Shown here: positions 16,593 through 24,843 of the stretch, in pieces | How the letters are laid out: each line of letters begins with the position of its first letter | Numbering within the stretch: the stretch's first letter is position 1 | From: a virus | Direction: 5' to 3' (one strand) | Length of the DNA stretch: 64,000 nucleotides | IMG/VR virus record: IMGVR_UViG_3300048588_001019 | Location: 1 to 64,000 of that record | Notes under the pieces: generated by a model | Seen by the model: only the letters and a program-made list of their open reading frames with translations | Told to the model about the DNA's origin: nothing | Database searches by the model: none | Program-made: the position numbers and the translations under genes

Positions 16593-16908
16593 CTCCTGTT
16601 CCTTTTTTTTCGATAGTTTACGGGGCGAATGACCTCATCTGAAAGAAAACCTGATTCATCTGCCGAATCATTTTCCTTTCGTTCTCTGCAAGTCGTTGCC
16701 TGCTCTCAATTCGTTGCGTATTCCGACTTCTGAAAATGAACCGAGATGGATAACTTTCAAGGTCAGTCGAGTTTTCTCTCAAAGTCATTCTCGTCCCTGT
16801 GTAATGCCACGCGGCTCCCACCACTCGGGCGATTAAATCTTTTGAAGGCGGGCTTCTTTGGAAGCTCCGCCTGATTTCAAATTCTAAGAGATGTTATTGG
16901 AGAGAAAT

Positions 16909-18105
16909 ATGAGGAATTTAAGAATGTTTCGAACGCTTTTGGGCGCATGTGCTCTCTTAGCATTTACGTCGGTGACTGGATTTGGTTTCACTCAGCAAAC
17001 GAGACGAGACGAGCTCTGCGGCGTTGAGCTTTACGAAGAGAGAAGCGATCGTCCGGACGTTTGTGGCAATAGACACGCCGTGAAGGCATCGCCTGCATGC
17101 CCTTTTGATAGATTCGAGTCTGGCACCGACCTAGCCTGCCCTGGTGCAGATGCAGGTGGCCGGAAAGTTAAGCCCCAGGCCAGGTTTTTCGGCAATACCG
17201 CAGTGACAATCGACTGGGGCAGAGCCCAGGGCGGCTCGATCGTACAAGGCGACGAGAACTTGAGTCAGCTCGTAGGATCCTCCTACGCTGACTATAAGAC
17301 CTTTGGCACCCCCGCTAGCGGCGGCGGCGGTTATAGGTGGGTAAAAGAGAGCAGGTATTGGAGCTGCGTGCTGGAAGCTCAGAAAAATCCTCAGTTCAGT
17401 TATGTCTCGGTTGAATGCACAGCCAAGCCGTACGCAACGACCTGCGAAGCGGAAAGGTTCGGAAAGATATACAAATCTTGCGAATCCACGACTCACGAAA
17501 TCGTCGGGGCGAAGACCTGCAGAAGCGATCAATTCCGACCTGAGCTTTATAAGAGCTGCAGCTTTTACAAGACGAGAGATGAACTCAATGTTTACCTCAC
17601 TGAGGTCAGTTCATCTGCTGATAACTATATCATGATCCTCCCGACTCGACAGGCGGACCTTTATAGCAAACTCCGCGACGAGGCGTCTTTCAAATGCCTA
17701 ATTGAAAAATATGACGGGACACCATTCATGGATGAAGTTGTAGTGGATCTGAAGGAAAAATTCTTCCTAATCTTCGGATTGCAGTACGACGAGTCCGAGG
17801 TGGATTGCAAAAACGTTTCTATCAACGTCAATCCAGAGGTTACGGCAGGCAAATTGAATTGCAAAAATTACACCTACGATAGCTTGAAAGCTCTCATTCT
17901 TCCAGAGGGCATGAGCAAGGGGCTATTCGATAGTTTCGTTAAGAAATGTCAGTCAAAAATAGTATACGACAATCTCTCCAGCTGGTTTGAGACCAAAAAG
18001 GATGAAATCTCACTTCTGGAAGATGACTTAGCGGCTCAAAAGGACACCGGATTGCGTAACAGGCTTCTTGAATTGAAAACCAGGCTTGATGACGCCACCA
18101 AATAA
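16909..18105 (+). CDS. Secreted cysteine-rich protein, first gene of the toxin locus
   Basis: Start ATG 16909 has GGAGAG four bases upstream (398 aa). A signal peptide is clear (basic start, then LLGACALLAFTSVTGFGF). The mature protein has about 15 cysteines, many in short pairs (CGVELYEERSDRPDVCGN, CRSDQFRPELYKSC), and a glycine-rich loop (GTPASGGGGYRW). The C-terminal 80 residues form a coiled coil. It is followed by another secreted coiled-coil protein and a toxin lipoprotein in the same direction with short gaps. I recognise no family. A role in surface display or delivery of the toxin is inferred from position only. Confidence 0.6.
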   Translation: MRNLRMFRTLLGACALLAFTSVTGFGFTQQTRRDELCGVELYEERSDRPDVCGNRHAVKASPACPFDRFESGTDLACPGADAGGRKVKPQARFFGNTAVTIDWGRAQGGSIVQGDENLSQLVGSSYADYKTFGTPASGGGGYRWVKESRYWSCVLEAQKNPQFSYVSVECTAKPYATTCEAERFGKIYKSCESTTHEIVGAKTCRSDQFRPELYKSCSFYKTRDELNVYLTEVSSSADNYIMILPTRQADLYSKLRDEASFKCLIEKYDGTPFMDEVVVDLKEKFFLIFGLQYDESEVDCKNVSINVNPEVTAGKLNCKNYTYDSLKALILPEGMSKGLFDSFVKKCQSKIVYDNLSSWFETKKDEISLLEDDLAAQKDTGLRNRLLELKTRLDDATK

Positions 18106-18130
18106 CGCGATGAATCGGGAGCGCTGTCCT

Positions 18131-19390
18131 ATGAAAAGCAGGTTCATTTTAGGGGTATTGGCCCTGGTGCTAAGTATGAATGTGCGTCCGGTTACTGTTT
18201 TGGGCCAAGGTATCGAGATACCTTCATGCACGATGAGCTATGGAATGGATGCCTTTCCTTTAGAGAGCCTTCGTGCGACAAAATATTATGTTAGCTTTTG
18301 CGCCCAAAAACTCCAGAAAGCGAAGCAATGTTTCGAAAAGGCTGAGCGTGTCACTGCTGATCTTCAGCGGATTTCAGAAAGCTTTGCAAAAAGGCTAGAG
18401 CAGGGTGGGGTTGGCACCGGCAACATCTGGAATCGGTATCTTTCTTTGAAACAATCCACTCTCCAGAACCAGGAGAGAATAGGTTTATTGATAAGAGATT
18501 TTAAGGATGTTCCGACCGACGAGGCGCGTATCCTGCAGCAGATGTCGAATCTTCATACGAGGTTTGCGGCTGATATAGAGTCCCTGAACTCGGTATACAA
18601 TGCCGAAAGTCAGCTTCTCGGGGCTTTGGACGAACTTCAGGCAGAGCTTGAGTCCGCGGGTCTCTCCGATGGCATGAAACTTCAGGCAAATGACGGATCT
18701 GCATGCGATCAAAAGGAATTCAGTCCGACAGCAACAAAGCTTGAACAGTTGCCTCGTCAGATGTACTCCGACTCCGTTATCATAAAAGATTCTATCACGA
18801 AGACCAGGCAAGCTCGAGAAGCGCTTGTTCAATACGCTTTCTTCTACTTTAAGCTGGCATTGGAGAATGCGTATAAGAACGCAATCAACGGCGGTCTGTC
18901 CGATCTGGGAGGAAAACTGGATGCAGTACTGCAGGCTAAGACCGTAGGCGCTGAGTTCGAAGCCTGGGTCACCTATACAGCCACGGAGAATGACCGGAAC
19001 TATCTTGAGTCGGTCTACCTTCAGTTTACAAAGCCTTTTGCCCTGGCTGTCTTGGATCAGAAAACCGCCCAAAACTTTCTCGACAGGATGCGTGTCATTA
19101 GAGATGCGTACCCTGAGGTAGCGGCACCCTACGTCACCAGAATCGAAAGTATGATCAAGTTTTTTGGTGATAAAGTGGCCCGTATCGAGAAAAAAGGCTG
19201 GAACGGGTATCTGAGTAGCCAAAAATCCTGGGCTGACAGATACGTAGCAAACCCAGCACAAGTCTCCAAAGAGTGTGTCGCTGCAATGAGCGAATATTTG
19301 AAATCCTATTCGGCCGTCGAGAGTTTTGACGTATTTCAGCAAGCTGAAGACGCTTACAAAGCTGCCGCCACAATTTGCAGAAGGAAATAA
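18131..19390 (+). CDS. Secreted helical coiled-coil protein, second gene of the toxin locus
   Basis: I use ATG 18131 (419 aa), behind GGGAG; ATG 18110 is possible. The signal peptide reads MKSRFILGVLALVLSMNVRP with small residues following. The mature protein is almost entirely helical, with long heptad-like stretches (residues about 50-160 and 330-400) and a few cysteines. It lies 25 bases after the first secreted protein and 2 bases before the toxin lipoprotein. The three probably form one operon and one extracytoplasmic assembly. No known secretion-family signature is visible. Confidence 0.6.
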   Translation: MKSRFILGVLALVLSMNVRPVTVLGQGIEIPSCTMSYGMDAFPLESLRATKYYVSFCAQKLQKAKQCFEKAERVTADLQRISESFAKRLEQGGVGTGNIWNRYLSLKQSTLQNQERIGLLIRDFKDVPTDEARILQQMSNLHTRFAADIESLNSVYNAESQLLGALDELQAELESAGLSDGMKLQANDGSACDQKEFSPTATKLEQLPRQMYSDSVIIKDSITKTRQAREALVQYAFFYFKLALENAYKNAINGGLSDLGGKLDAVLQAKTVGAEFEAWVTYTATENDRNYLESVYLQFTKPFALAVLDQKTAQNFLDRMRVIRDAYPEVAAPYVTRIESMIKFFGDKVARIEKKGWNGYLSSQKSWADRYVANPAQVSKECVAAMSEYLKSYSAVESFDVFQQAEDAYKAAATICRRK

Positions 19391-19392
19391 GA

Positions 19393-20865
19393 ATGAGATC
19401 CCTTTTTATTCTTATCGTATCTATTCTGATTTCAAGCTGCACCCCAGGCGTTCAATCGGTATCGACTCTTAAGGATATTGATTGTGCGGGATTGGTGATT
19501 CAGCCGGGGCAGCCACCTGCGGTCTGTAACGGTTCGATTGTTTATATAGACCCCGAAACAGGACAGCTCAAATTTTCAAACTTGGTCGCCACCGTCACAC
19601 AGCAAGCGGCCCAGGACATGACCAAAGACGAAATCGTTTATGCGGCTGTCGCCCCATACCTACCACCCCTGGCCGATGGTCTGTACAAGGCAGCTATCAA
19701 AAAGAATTACAGGGACGCCTGCGAGAAAGAGCGGGACGAGATCGCGGTGAAAGAGGCAGAGGTTAAAAAACTAACAGCTGACACGAACGTCCTGCTTGCC
19801 ACTGCCAACACTGAATTGCCTCGCCTCGAAAATAGTGCGAGCCAAAACGGTTTCGGACTACGAGAGAATCACGCCAGTGAGCTCGCTTCCTTCGAGCAGG
19901 CGTCGAAAGAACAGCTTGCGTCTTTGGCACAACAACTTCCGCCACCGAGCGATATTCCAGACGTAGGCCAAACCCCTGGCCAGCAATTCCCTGAGCAGGC
20001 GAAGGTCGAAAGAGGACAGGCCCTCATAGATAACGCCGAAGCAAAAATCGGAGCGTTCCGCGGACAAAGCGATTTCGAGACGAGAAGAGGATTACTTGCT
20101 TTGGCCAAGGAGGCCATGGGAGCGGCGCGTTTATCGTACCGAAACGGGCAAGTCGCACAGGGAGACTATCTCTACAACATCGCTGTTGCGGCAGCCGACA
20201 TAACTATGTCCATTGCACCGGTATTTGGTTGGGGCAAAGATTTCTACGAGGCACGATACGGCATAAATGCTTTGACTGGTAAGGAGCTGACCAAATTCGA
20301 AAGAACCATGGCCTGGGTGGGGGTAGTAACCGCAGGCATCGGTAGTAAGGTTGTGCTGGCAGTTAAGCTGGGGGCCTTCATAAAAATAGGCAAGAATGGT
20401 CTTCAGGAGCTAGCGGAAGCGGAGAAGTTCATTAGGGCTGCAGAATCATTAGGTTTAAGAAGCACCAGTGAGATAAAAGCCTTTAGTGATGTTGCTGATA
20501 AGATGGGAAAATCTGCCGAGGAGCTTGCCGACGCCATAAAAACTGGTGTAGGTAAATCAGGCCAAGATTTCGAACAGCACCTGATGAAAAAGCTTGGCGG
20601 TGAGCCGCCCTTCAAAGTTTCCAATTCTCGCGGTACTAGAGAATTCGACGGTAGGGTGGGAAAAGCTTGGTACGAGGCAAAGACTGGCTGGGAAGACCTT
20701 AACTTGGAAAAGTTCAAGTCAGACATGGGGAAAGGTTTATCTATATCGTCGGACGAAGGGGCTTCTTACCATTTGCTCACCAACTCAACCATTCCTGTAG
20801 ATTTACAGGAATGGCTTACGAAAAAAGGTATAACGTTCGTTCATTACACTGAGGTTCCCAAATGA
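19393..20865 (+). CDS. Lipoprotein polymorphic toxin: pre-toxin domain plus C-terminal nuclease
   Basis: ATG 19393 follows AAGGAA. The signal ends in a lipobox (LISSC, C16), so the 490-residue protein should be lipid-anchored. Residues about 70-260 are helical with coiled coils. A pre-toxin TG-type segment starts near residue 275 (FGWGKDFYEARYG, NALTGKELTKFERT), a family found just before toxin tips. The last 106 residues look like a restriction-endonuclease-fold toxin: FEQHLMKKLGG, then EFDGRV (D419) and WYEAKTG (E428, K430), the D...ExK core. The next gene overlaps it by ATGA and is the natural immunity candidate. Lipid anchoring combined with a nuclease tip is less usual than Rhs or two-partner delivery. 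Nuclease activity is inferred. Confidence 0.8.
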   Translation: MRSLFILIVSILISSCTPGVQSVSTLKDIDCAGLVIQPGQPPAVCNGSIVYIDPETGQLKFSNLVATVTQQAAQDMTKDEIVYAAVAPYLPPLADGLYKAAIKKNYRDACEKERDEIAVKEAEVKKLTADTNVLLATANTELPRLENSASQNGFGLRENHASELASFEQASKEQLASLAQQLPPPSDIPDVGQTPGQQFPEQAKVERGQALIDNAEAKIGAFRGQSDFETRRGLLALAKEAMGAARLSYRNGQVAQGDYLYNIAVAAADITMSIAPVFGWGKDFYEARYGINALTGKELTKFERTMAWVGVVTAGIGSKVVLAVKLGAFIKIGKNGLQELAEAEKFIRAAESLGLRSTSEIKAFSDVADKMGKSAEELADAIKTGVGKSGQDFEQHLMKKLGGEPPFKVSNSRGTREFDGRVGKAWYEAKTGWEDLNLEKFKSDMGKGLSISSDEGASYHLLTNSTIPVDLQEWLTKKGITFVHYTEVPK

Positions 20866-21326
20866 ATTCTTCTATGAGTGTCACGCAACTCAAGAGTGGC
20901 ATGGACTTTGTTGAACTGCTGAAGTGCTTTCTTTCAGCCTCCTGGGCGTTGGAGTATCAAGGCAAGGTCAACTTTACTCCAGTTGGGGGAGATTTTGGTG
21001 ATTGGGTGTCGGAACCTTTTGTTTCTAACGAAAAGGTTTTCGAAATCATCGCAAAGAAATTATCACTCAAAGAAGACATTGCAGTTACAATCTTTTATAA
21101 CGGATCTACCCACGGCGCCGATTTGCTTTTTAATCCTGCAAAAAATCAATTGACCATTAGCTGGGATGTTGATCGGGTCTTGGATAAAGCAGGCAATTTG
21201 GATTTTCCTTGGTATATAGAAAAAGTTAAGGTCGCATTATCGGGCAGATTCGCAGGATTGGTGTTACGCTCGGAAGAGCATGATTCTGGAGGTCGCTCTT
21301 TACAAGCCAGAGAAGACGTTCTTTAA
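20862..21326 (+). CDS. Probable immunity protein for the lipoprotein nuclease toxin
   Basis: The start overlaps the toxin stop (ATGA); ATG 20877 is an alternative. The 154-residue protein has no signal or membrane segment, as expected for a cytoplasmic immunity factor. It is mildly acidic (NFTPVGGDFGDWVSEP, ENP-type loops) and strand-rich. I do not recognise its family. The call rests on coupling to the toxin, on size, and on a decayed second copy of its ends at 21705-21830, which is typical of immunity arrays. Confidence 0.65.
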   Translation: MNSSMSVTQLKSGMDFVELLKCFLSASWALEYQGKVNFTPVGGDFGDWVSEPFVSNEKVFEIIAKKLSLKEDIAVTIFYNGSTHGADLLFNPAKNQLTISWDVDRVLDKAGNLDFPWYIEKVKVALSGRFAGLVLRSEEHDSGGRSLQAREDVL

Positions 21327-21365
21327 GAGTGGAAAATATGAGCGTCGGATTCATTCTTGGTAAAC

Positions 21366-21695
21366 ATGACGAAAAAAGAACGACTATCTTGGTCGCACCT
21401 TTCAATTAATTCCAAGCAGGAAATCCTGCATAGCCCTGTAGGTCGCGCCCTTGTAACAGGTTACGTGCTCGATAACACTGGAGATTCGATCGTTTTCGTG
21501 CCTGAACTAGTTGAATTAGGTTGGCCTGAAGGCCTCGACAACAAAACGTTACGGTCGTTCAGCGATGTCACCGAAGCCCAGCTGGAAAAATTAGAAAAGC
21601 AGGGACTTTTAACCGGCCGTCGGAAGCGCATAATAGACGAAGAACAAAATGCTTATGTTTGGGATTTTGATCAGGATTCGGGAGCCCTGCGATGA
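21366..21695 (+). CDS. Small protein next to the immunity gene, possible second immunity factor
   Basis: A 109-residue soluble protein (start ATG 21366; TTG 21357 is possible). It has a C-terminal helical part with EAQLEKLEKQGLL and an acidic end (WDFDQDSGALR). Helices with an A-x2-EKLEKQGLLTGR pattern resemble a winged-helix tail, so it may bind DNA instead. It lies 39 bases after the immunity gene. Function is unknown. Confidence 0.45.
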   Translation: MTKKERLSWSHLSINSKQEILHSPVGRALVTGYVLDNTGDSIVFVPELVELGWPEGLDNKTLRSFSDVTEAQLEKLEKQGLLTGRRKRIIDEEQNAYVWDFDQDSGALR

Positions 21696-21704
21696 CGTTC
21701 GTTG

Positions 21705-21830
21705 CCGCAAGGAATTGAAATAAATTTTCTTTGAGCGTTACCCACCTCAAGAATGGAAGAGTGATTCTTTAGGTCGCTCATTGCAGTCCAGGAAAGACGT
21801 TGTTAAGACATTCCGCGGATCAGACAGCAC
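21705..21830 (+). pseudogene. Orphan immunity-gene remnant
   Basis: Two blocks copy the ends of the immunity gene at 20862. GAATTGAAATAAATTTTCTT followed by a TGAGCGT-CACCTCAAGA-type stretch matches its 5' end. TTTAGGTCGCTCATTGCAGT followed by CCAGGAAAGACGTT matches its 3' end (about 21288-21322). The middle is deleted and stops interrupt the frame. Nothing else is seen from 21831 to 22041. Confidence 0.6.
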
Positions 21831-22041
21831 ACGGCTGAAAGAGTTCGAACTCGATGGCTTCGAAATAAACCTTAGAAATCTGCAATTTGGATACAAGGCT
21901 TCCCTGCGGTCTCATACATAGTCACGACGGATTGAGAATTCTGGTGAAGCTTGAGTCTCCATATACCACAGCCATTGTGCCATCTTCATACAGCAAAAGC
22001 GATCCCATCCAAAACAAAGAATTCGCCAGGGGAAGGGCACT

Positions 22042-22290
22042 GTGAAATATCTGGACAAAATGTTGTTTATAATGTGCCTAGCGTTTTATGCCTGGGGAAT
22101 GATCGACGGCCGCGCTAAGTTTTGGGGAATGATCGGTGGAAATTCCACCTTCATATTTTATATTTTACTGTTGCGCAAACGGAAGGGGCAACGCCTCGTT
22201 GATGTGAGTGTTATGGTATTGATCGTATGCGTAGTCCTCCTTCTAGGCTTGCAGATCCTCGACTATATGAGAGATTTGCAGAAGGCCTGA
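22042..22290 (+). CDS. Small integral membrane protein
   Basis: A GTG start follows a purine-rich AGGGGAAGGG. The 82-residue protein has about three hydrophobic segments (LFIMCLAFYAWGMI, STFIFYILLL, VLIVCVVLLLGLQI) with a basic loop RKRKGQR between the second and third. It follows the toxin/immunity region and could be a membrane-type immunity protein, but no family is recognised. Confidence 0.45.
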   Translation: MKYLDKMLFIMCLAFYAWGMIDGRAKFWGMIGGNSTFIFYILLLRKRKGQRLVDVSVMVLIVCVVLLLGLQILDYMRDLQKA

Positions 22291-22416
22291 ACGTTGACTA
22301 TTCTGCGACTCCGTATTTTTGTTAAAGACCTTTTTCAGGGGAGAAGCTGAGGCATGCTGAGTTGTCATGCCTTCTGCTTATGAGAGCCTGTTGACGTTTG
22401 TCATGCTTTCGTGGAC

Positions 22417-22890
22417 TTACTGAAACAGAGTTTGAATCATTCGTATTGTCTCTCTCTGATTCTCGATTTCAATCTGGCGCTGCTCCATTTCAAGCCGCCC
22501 TTTTTGTATATCGATCTGAGCCTCGGCACCCTTGCGATGCAGCTCGACCTGCTCTTCTTGAAGGGCAAGATATTCTTCTTCGGCTTTGGCTTTGCGTTCT
22601 TCCTGCATTTTCTTTGCCTTTTCTTCCTCGTCTTTGGCACTATTTGCTGCGACCATTGGAGCCAATTTAAGGCGAACTAATCTGCAAAATTTTGGGGTGC
22701 TTAGGCAGTCCTCACTCGCATCTGCAAGCCTTTTGCATGAAATCTGGATTTGGGAGTTACATTCCTCGGCGAGAAGGGCTACCCCCTTCTCATAGAGCTG
22801 AGAGGAAAGACGGCCATTTTTTACCTTAATGCGAAGGGTGTCGGCGCTTTTTGCAGCTTCCACACATGCAGCGCCGTCAAGCGTCCCCAT
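22417..22890 (-). CDS. Helical protein with long C-terminal coiled coil
   Basis: The frame contains a cysteine-bearing N-terminal half (about five Cys) and a highly charged coiled coil from residue 85 (EEEKAKKMQEERKAKAEEEY) to the end. The residues encoded just upstream of the first ATG (LLAAGILCMGTLDGAAC) look like a signal peptide, but no start codon precedes them in frame. The true start may therefore be a rare codon, or the 5' end may be damaged. It lies 17 bases after the lipoprotein gene at 22908, same strand. Confidence 0.45.
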   Translation of the reverse strand: MGTLDGAACVEAAKSADTLRIKVKNGRLSSQLYEKGVALLAEECNSQIQISCKRLADASEDCLSTPKFCRLVRLKLAPMVAANSAKDEEEKAKKMQEERKAKAEEEYLALQEEQVELHRKGAEAQIDIQKGRLEMEQRQIEIENQRETIRMIQTLFQ

Positions 22891-22907
22891 GCAAAGTATT
22901 CCTGCTG

Positions 22908-23585
22908 CTAAAAGCTCGTTTCTGGTGTCCTGGTTTGGCTGGCCACACTAAGCGCTTCACTACAGTTCTTCTTAATTGCAGCGATTCCCTGATCCTTTTG
23001 TGCTGCAATACAGAGACCAATACGAGCCCTGGTTCTAAAGGAGTTCGCCCCTGGTCCAGAGTATGTTTCAAGAATCTTGAGTGCGTTTGAACAGTGGTCA
23101 GCATATTCGCTTTTCTGCGGCACCATACGACACTTTTGTGACAGCTCTGTCAGAAGTTTTTCTTCTTCCAGAACCTTGGCGTTGTCCGTGACACCATTCT
23201 TGCTTGGAGACAAAGGGGAGCTGATTGCGGCTTGATAAGCTTCGTATGATGGCTCAATACACTGAATTACGAGCTTGGCTTGAACCCAACGATTGAAGGT
23301 ATTAGGGTCAATTTTTCGCTCAGTAACTACTGAGTCAAAGAGCTTGGATCCTTTTGGGCAGATTGCGTCGATTTTCGGCTTTAGCGATGCCTGCGCGGAT
23401 GCAAGAATCTGTTCTTTATTGAACTCAGTATGAAGATTCTGGATAGTGGTTTCGACCTCATAACGCCGCGGCTTTACAACTTCGGGAGGCAGCGACTCAT
23501 GCCAGCTAATCTCAGAAATACTGTCAGTCGCGCAAGAGAGCTGAGTGAAAGCAGTCAATAAAAATAGGTGCTGTAAACACTTCAT
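22908..23585 (-). CDS. Putative lipoprotein
   Basis: The 225-residue protein starts MKCLQHLFLLTAFTQLSC, a signal with a lipobox-like LSC. The mature part is helical with six further cysteines (PKIDAICPKGSK, QKCRMVPQK, HCSNALKILE, IKKNCSEAL), possibly helix-pair repeats stabilised by disulfides. It is upstream of, and probably co-transcribed with, the coiled-coil gene at 22417. No family is recognised. Confidence 0.5.
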   Translation of the reverse strand: MKCLQHLFLLTAFTQLSCATDSISEISWHESLPPEVVKPRRYEVETTIQNLHTEFNKEQILASAQASLKPKIDAICPKGSKLFDSVVTERKIDPNTFNRWVQAKLVIQCIEPSYEAYQAAISSPLSPSKNGVTDNAKVLEEEKLLTELSQKCRMVPQKSEYADHCSNALKILETYSGPGANSFRTRARIGLCIAAQKDQGIAAIKKNCSEALSVASQTRTPETSF

Positions 23586-23654
23586 GAATGAGTCTCATCA
23601 GGATTGTTCGCCTCGCCCGATGTGAAGCGAGCTTCAATAGTAGTTGCAAGGTAA

Positions 23655-23915
23655 TCAGCTGGCTTTTGCCATCCCCGTCTTTGCAGTAGCTTGATTCCTA
23701 GCCTTTTTCTTTAACTTTTTTGCTTCCGATGTTTCTAAATTTTTCTGAATGACGCTTAAACCGCCTCCGCACTTTGCGCTTAATTGAGTGCCGTCGCAGC
23801 ATTGATTGGAGCAGACGCCTCCTTGGTGAGAACAGCATCCTCGTCGACCTTCCGCGACTTGCGATATCGGAAGTAAGACTGCGGTGGCGAATATGAATCT
23901 CTTCAACAGCTTCAT
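23655..23915 (-). CDS. Small secreted cysteine-rich protein
   Basis: I use ATG 23915, behind GAGG (86 aa). The signal peptide (MKLLKRFIFATAVLLPISQV) is followed by a compact cysteine motif, GCCSHQGGVCSNQCCDG, with a fifth to seventh Cys nearby. The order GCCS-H-x-GGV-x-C matches a short domain common at the end of bacterial secreted nuclease-like and hypothetical proteins. Here it stands alone with a lysine/alanine-rich tail. Function is unknown. Confidence 0.55.
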   Translation of the reverse strand: MKLLKRFIFATAVLLPISQVAEGRRGCCSHQGGVCSNQCCDGTQLSAKCGGGLSVIQKNLETSEAKKLKKKARNQATAKTGMAKAS

Positions 23916-24269
23916 AAGTAACCTCAAATTTTTGAGCAACCTATCACTTCCACCAGACCTGTAAAGACCATTCTCTACGAAAATCGAATGTTCGGCGAGT
24001 TGGGCATTTATCCGAACAATAAATGAGCAATAGTAGCAAGAAAATGTCCATCATGCCTTGGCGATATCCTGCAAATGACGGAATTTATGTAACTTTGAAA
24101 GTTAAGAGGTGCTTGGACGCCGGGACCTTAAGCGCGGAACTATCAAGTTTTCTATTATGCCTTAGGGGCTAGGCCACCAAATGGCCTTATAGGAGAAGCA
24201 TCGTGAAAGCATTTCCTCTGACAATGCTAATCCGACGAAGACTGATTTGCTGGTTGAGATGGTAGGGCA

Positions 24270-24286
24270 GTAAAGAAATCTTAACC
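24270..24286. repeat. Dispersed dyad, copy 2
   Basis: GTAAAGAAATCTTAACC here is flanked on the left by about 100 bp, and on the right by a zinc-ribbon ORF, that also resemble the copy at 29165-29498. The gap 23940-24161 shows no gene, and 24530-24843 only carries the likely promoter of the lipoprotein at 24844. Confidence 0.6.
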
Positions 24287-24336
24287 TTTGGATGCCATCG
24301 AGGTGATGCTTCAAGTGTGCGCAGCCACTTCCTATA

Positions 24337-24525
24337 TCATGGGTCAGTGGTTTGTGATTGACCATCGCAATGAGGGCAGCGGTCAATAGATCCCCAGATA
24401 GCCAAGGATAGTGTTCCGCACTCTGAACACGCAGCGGCAATTTCCATTTGTTCCAGGATAGTAAAAACCAGTGCTTCAAATTCGGGTTTCGATGATTTCC
24501 TTTTGGCGAAGGTTAATGGTGACAC
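24337..24525 (-). pseudogene. Zinc-ribbon micro-gene, copy A (start codon lost)
   Basis: The 62-codon frame ends with CSECGTLSLAIWG, then CPHCDGQSQ, a C-x2-C...C-x2-C zinc ribbon. The homologous start region of copy B (AGGAAATAAAATGATG) reads AGGAAATCATCG here, so the ATG is gone and only a weak upstream GTG remains. The conserved downstream DNA includes the dyad at 24270. Confidence 0.55.
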
Positions 24526-24843
24526 TCCTAATCAATCATCTTCAGAAGTGTTGAGCTAGGGAGGTGGATCATTACAGTATGTCAGACCCAAAGGGTAGGA
24601 AATTGATTTCATCCGCGGAATTGTGAGTTGCTTACCAAAGAAGTATCCAGGCAACGTCTTGTATTTCGCTCAGCACAGAACATAGCCCCTACAGAGTATT
24701 TATTAAACAATCGAAAGTATTGACAATATTCAGCTGATGAAGGGGCGTGGTACCCAGGAAATATCTCAGTCGGAATTGCTAAAGCTTTCATCCGCTTCAC
24801 CGATCCTTCTCTCAGATGGGTTTGCGCAAACGAGGCTTAAAAG

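Noticed and set aside
16618-16824. Minus-strand 68-codon ORF before the toxin locus
   Set aside because: No ribosome site, arginine-rich shadow-like composition and no neighbour on that strand.
18485-19342. Long minus-strand ORF (285 codons) opposite the coiled-coil gene
   Set aside because: It is the shadow of the plus-strand gene at 18131-19390, which has a signal peptide, a ribosome site and operon context; the antisense protein has no sensible composition.
24162-24479. Minus-strand ORF over the dyad at 24270
   Set aside because: It reads a different frame from the zinc-ribbon gene across DNA conserved as non-coding sequence in the other copies, and has no ribosome site.
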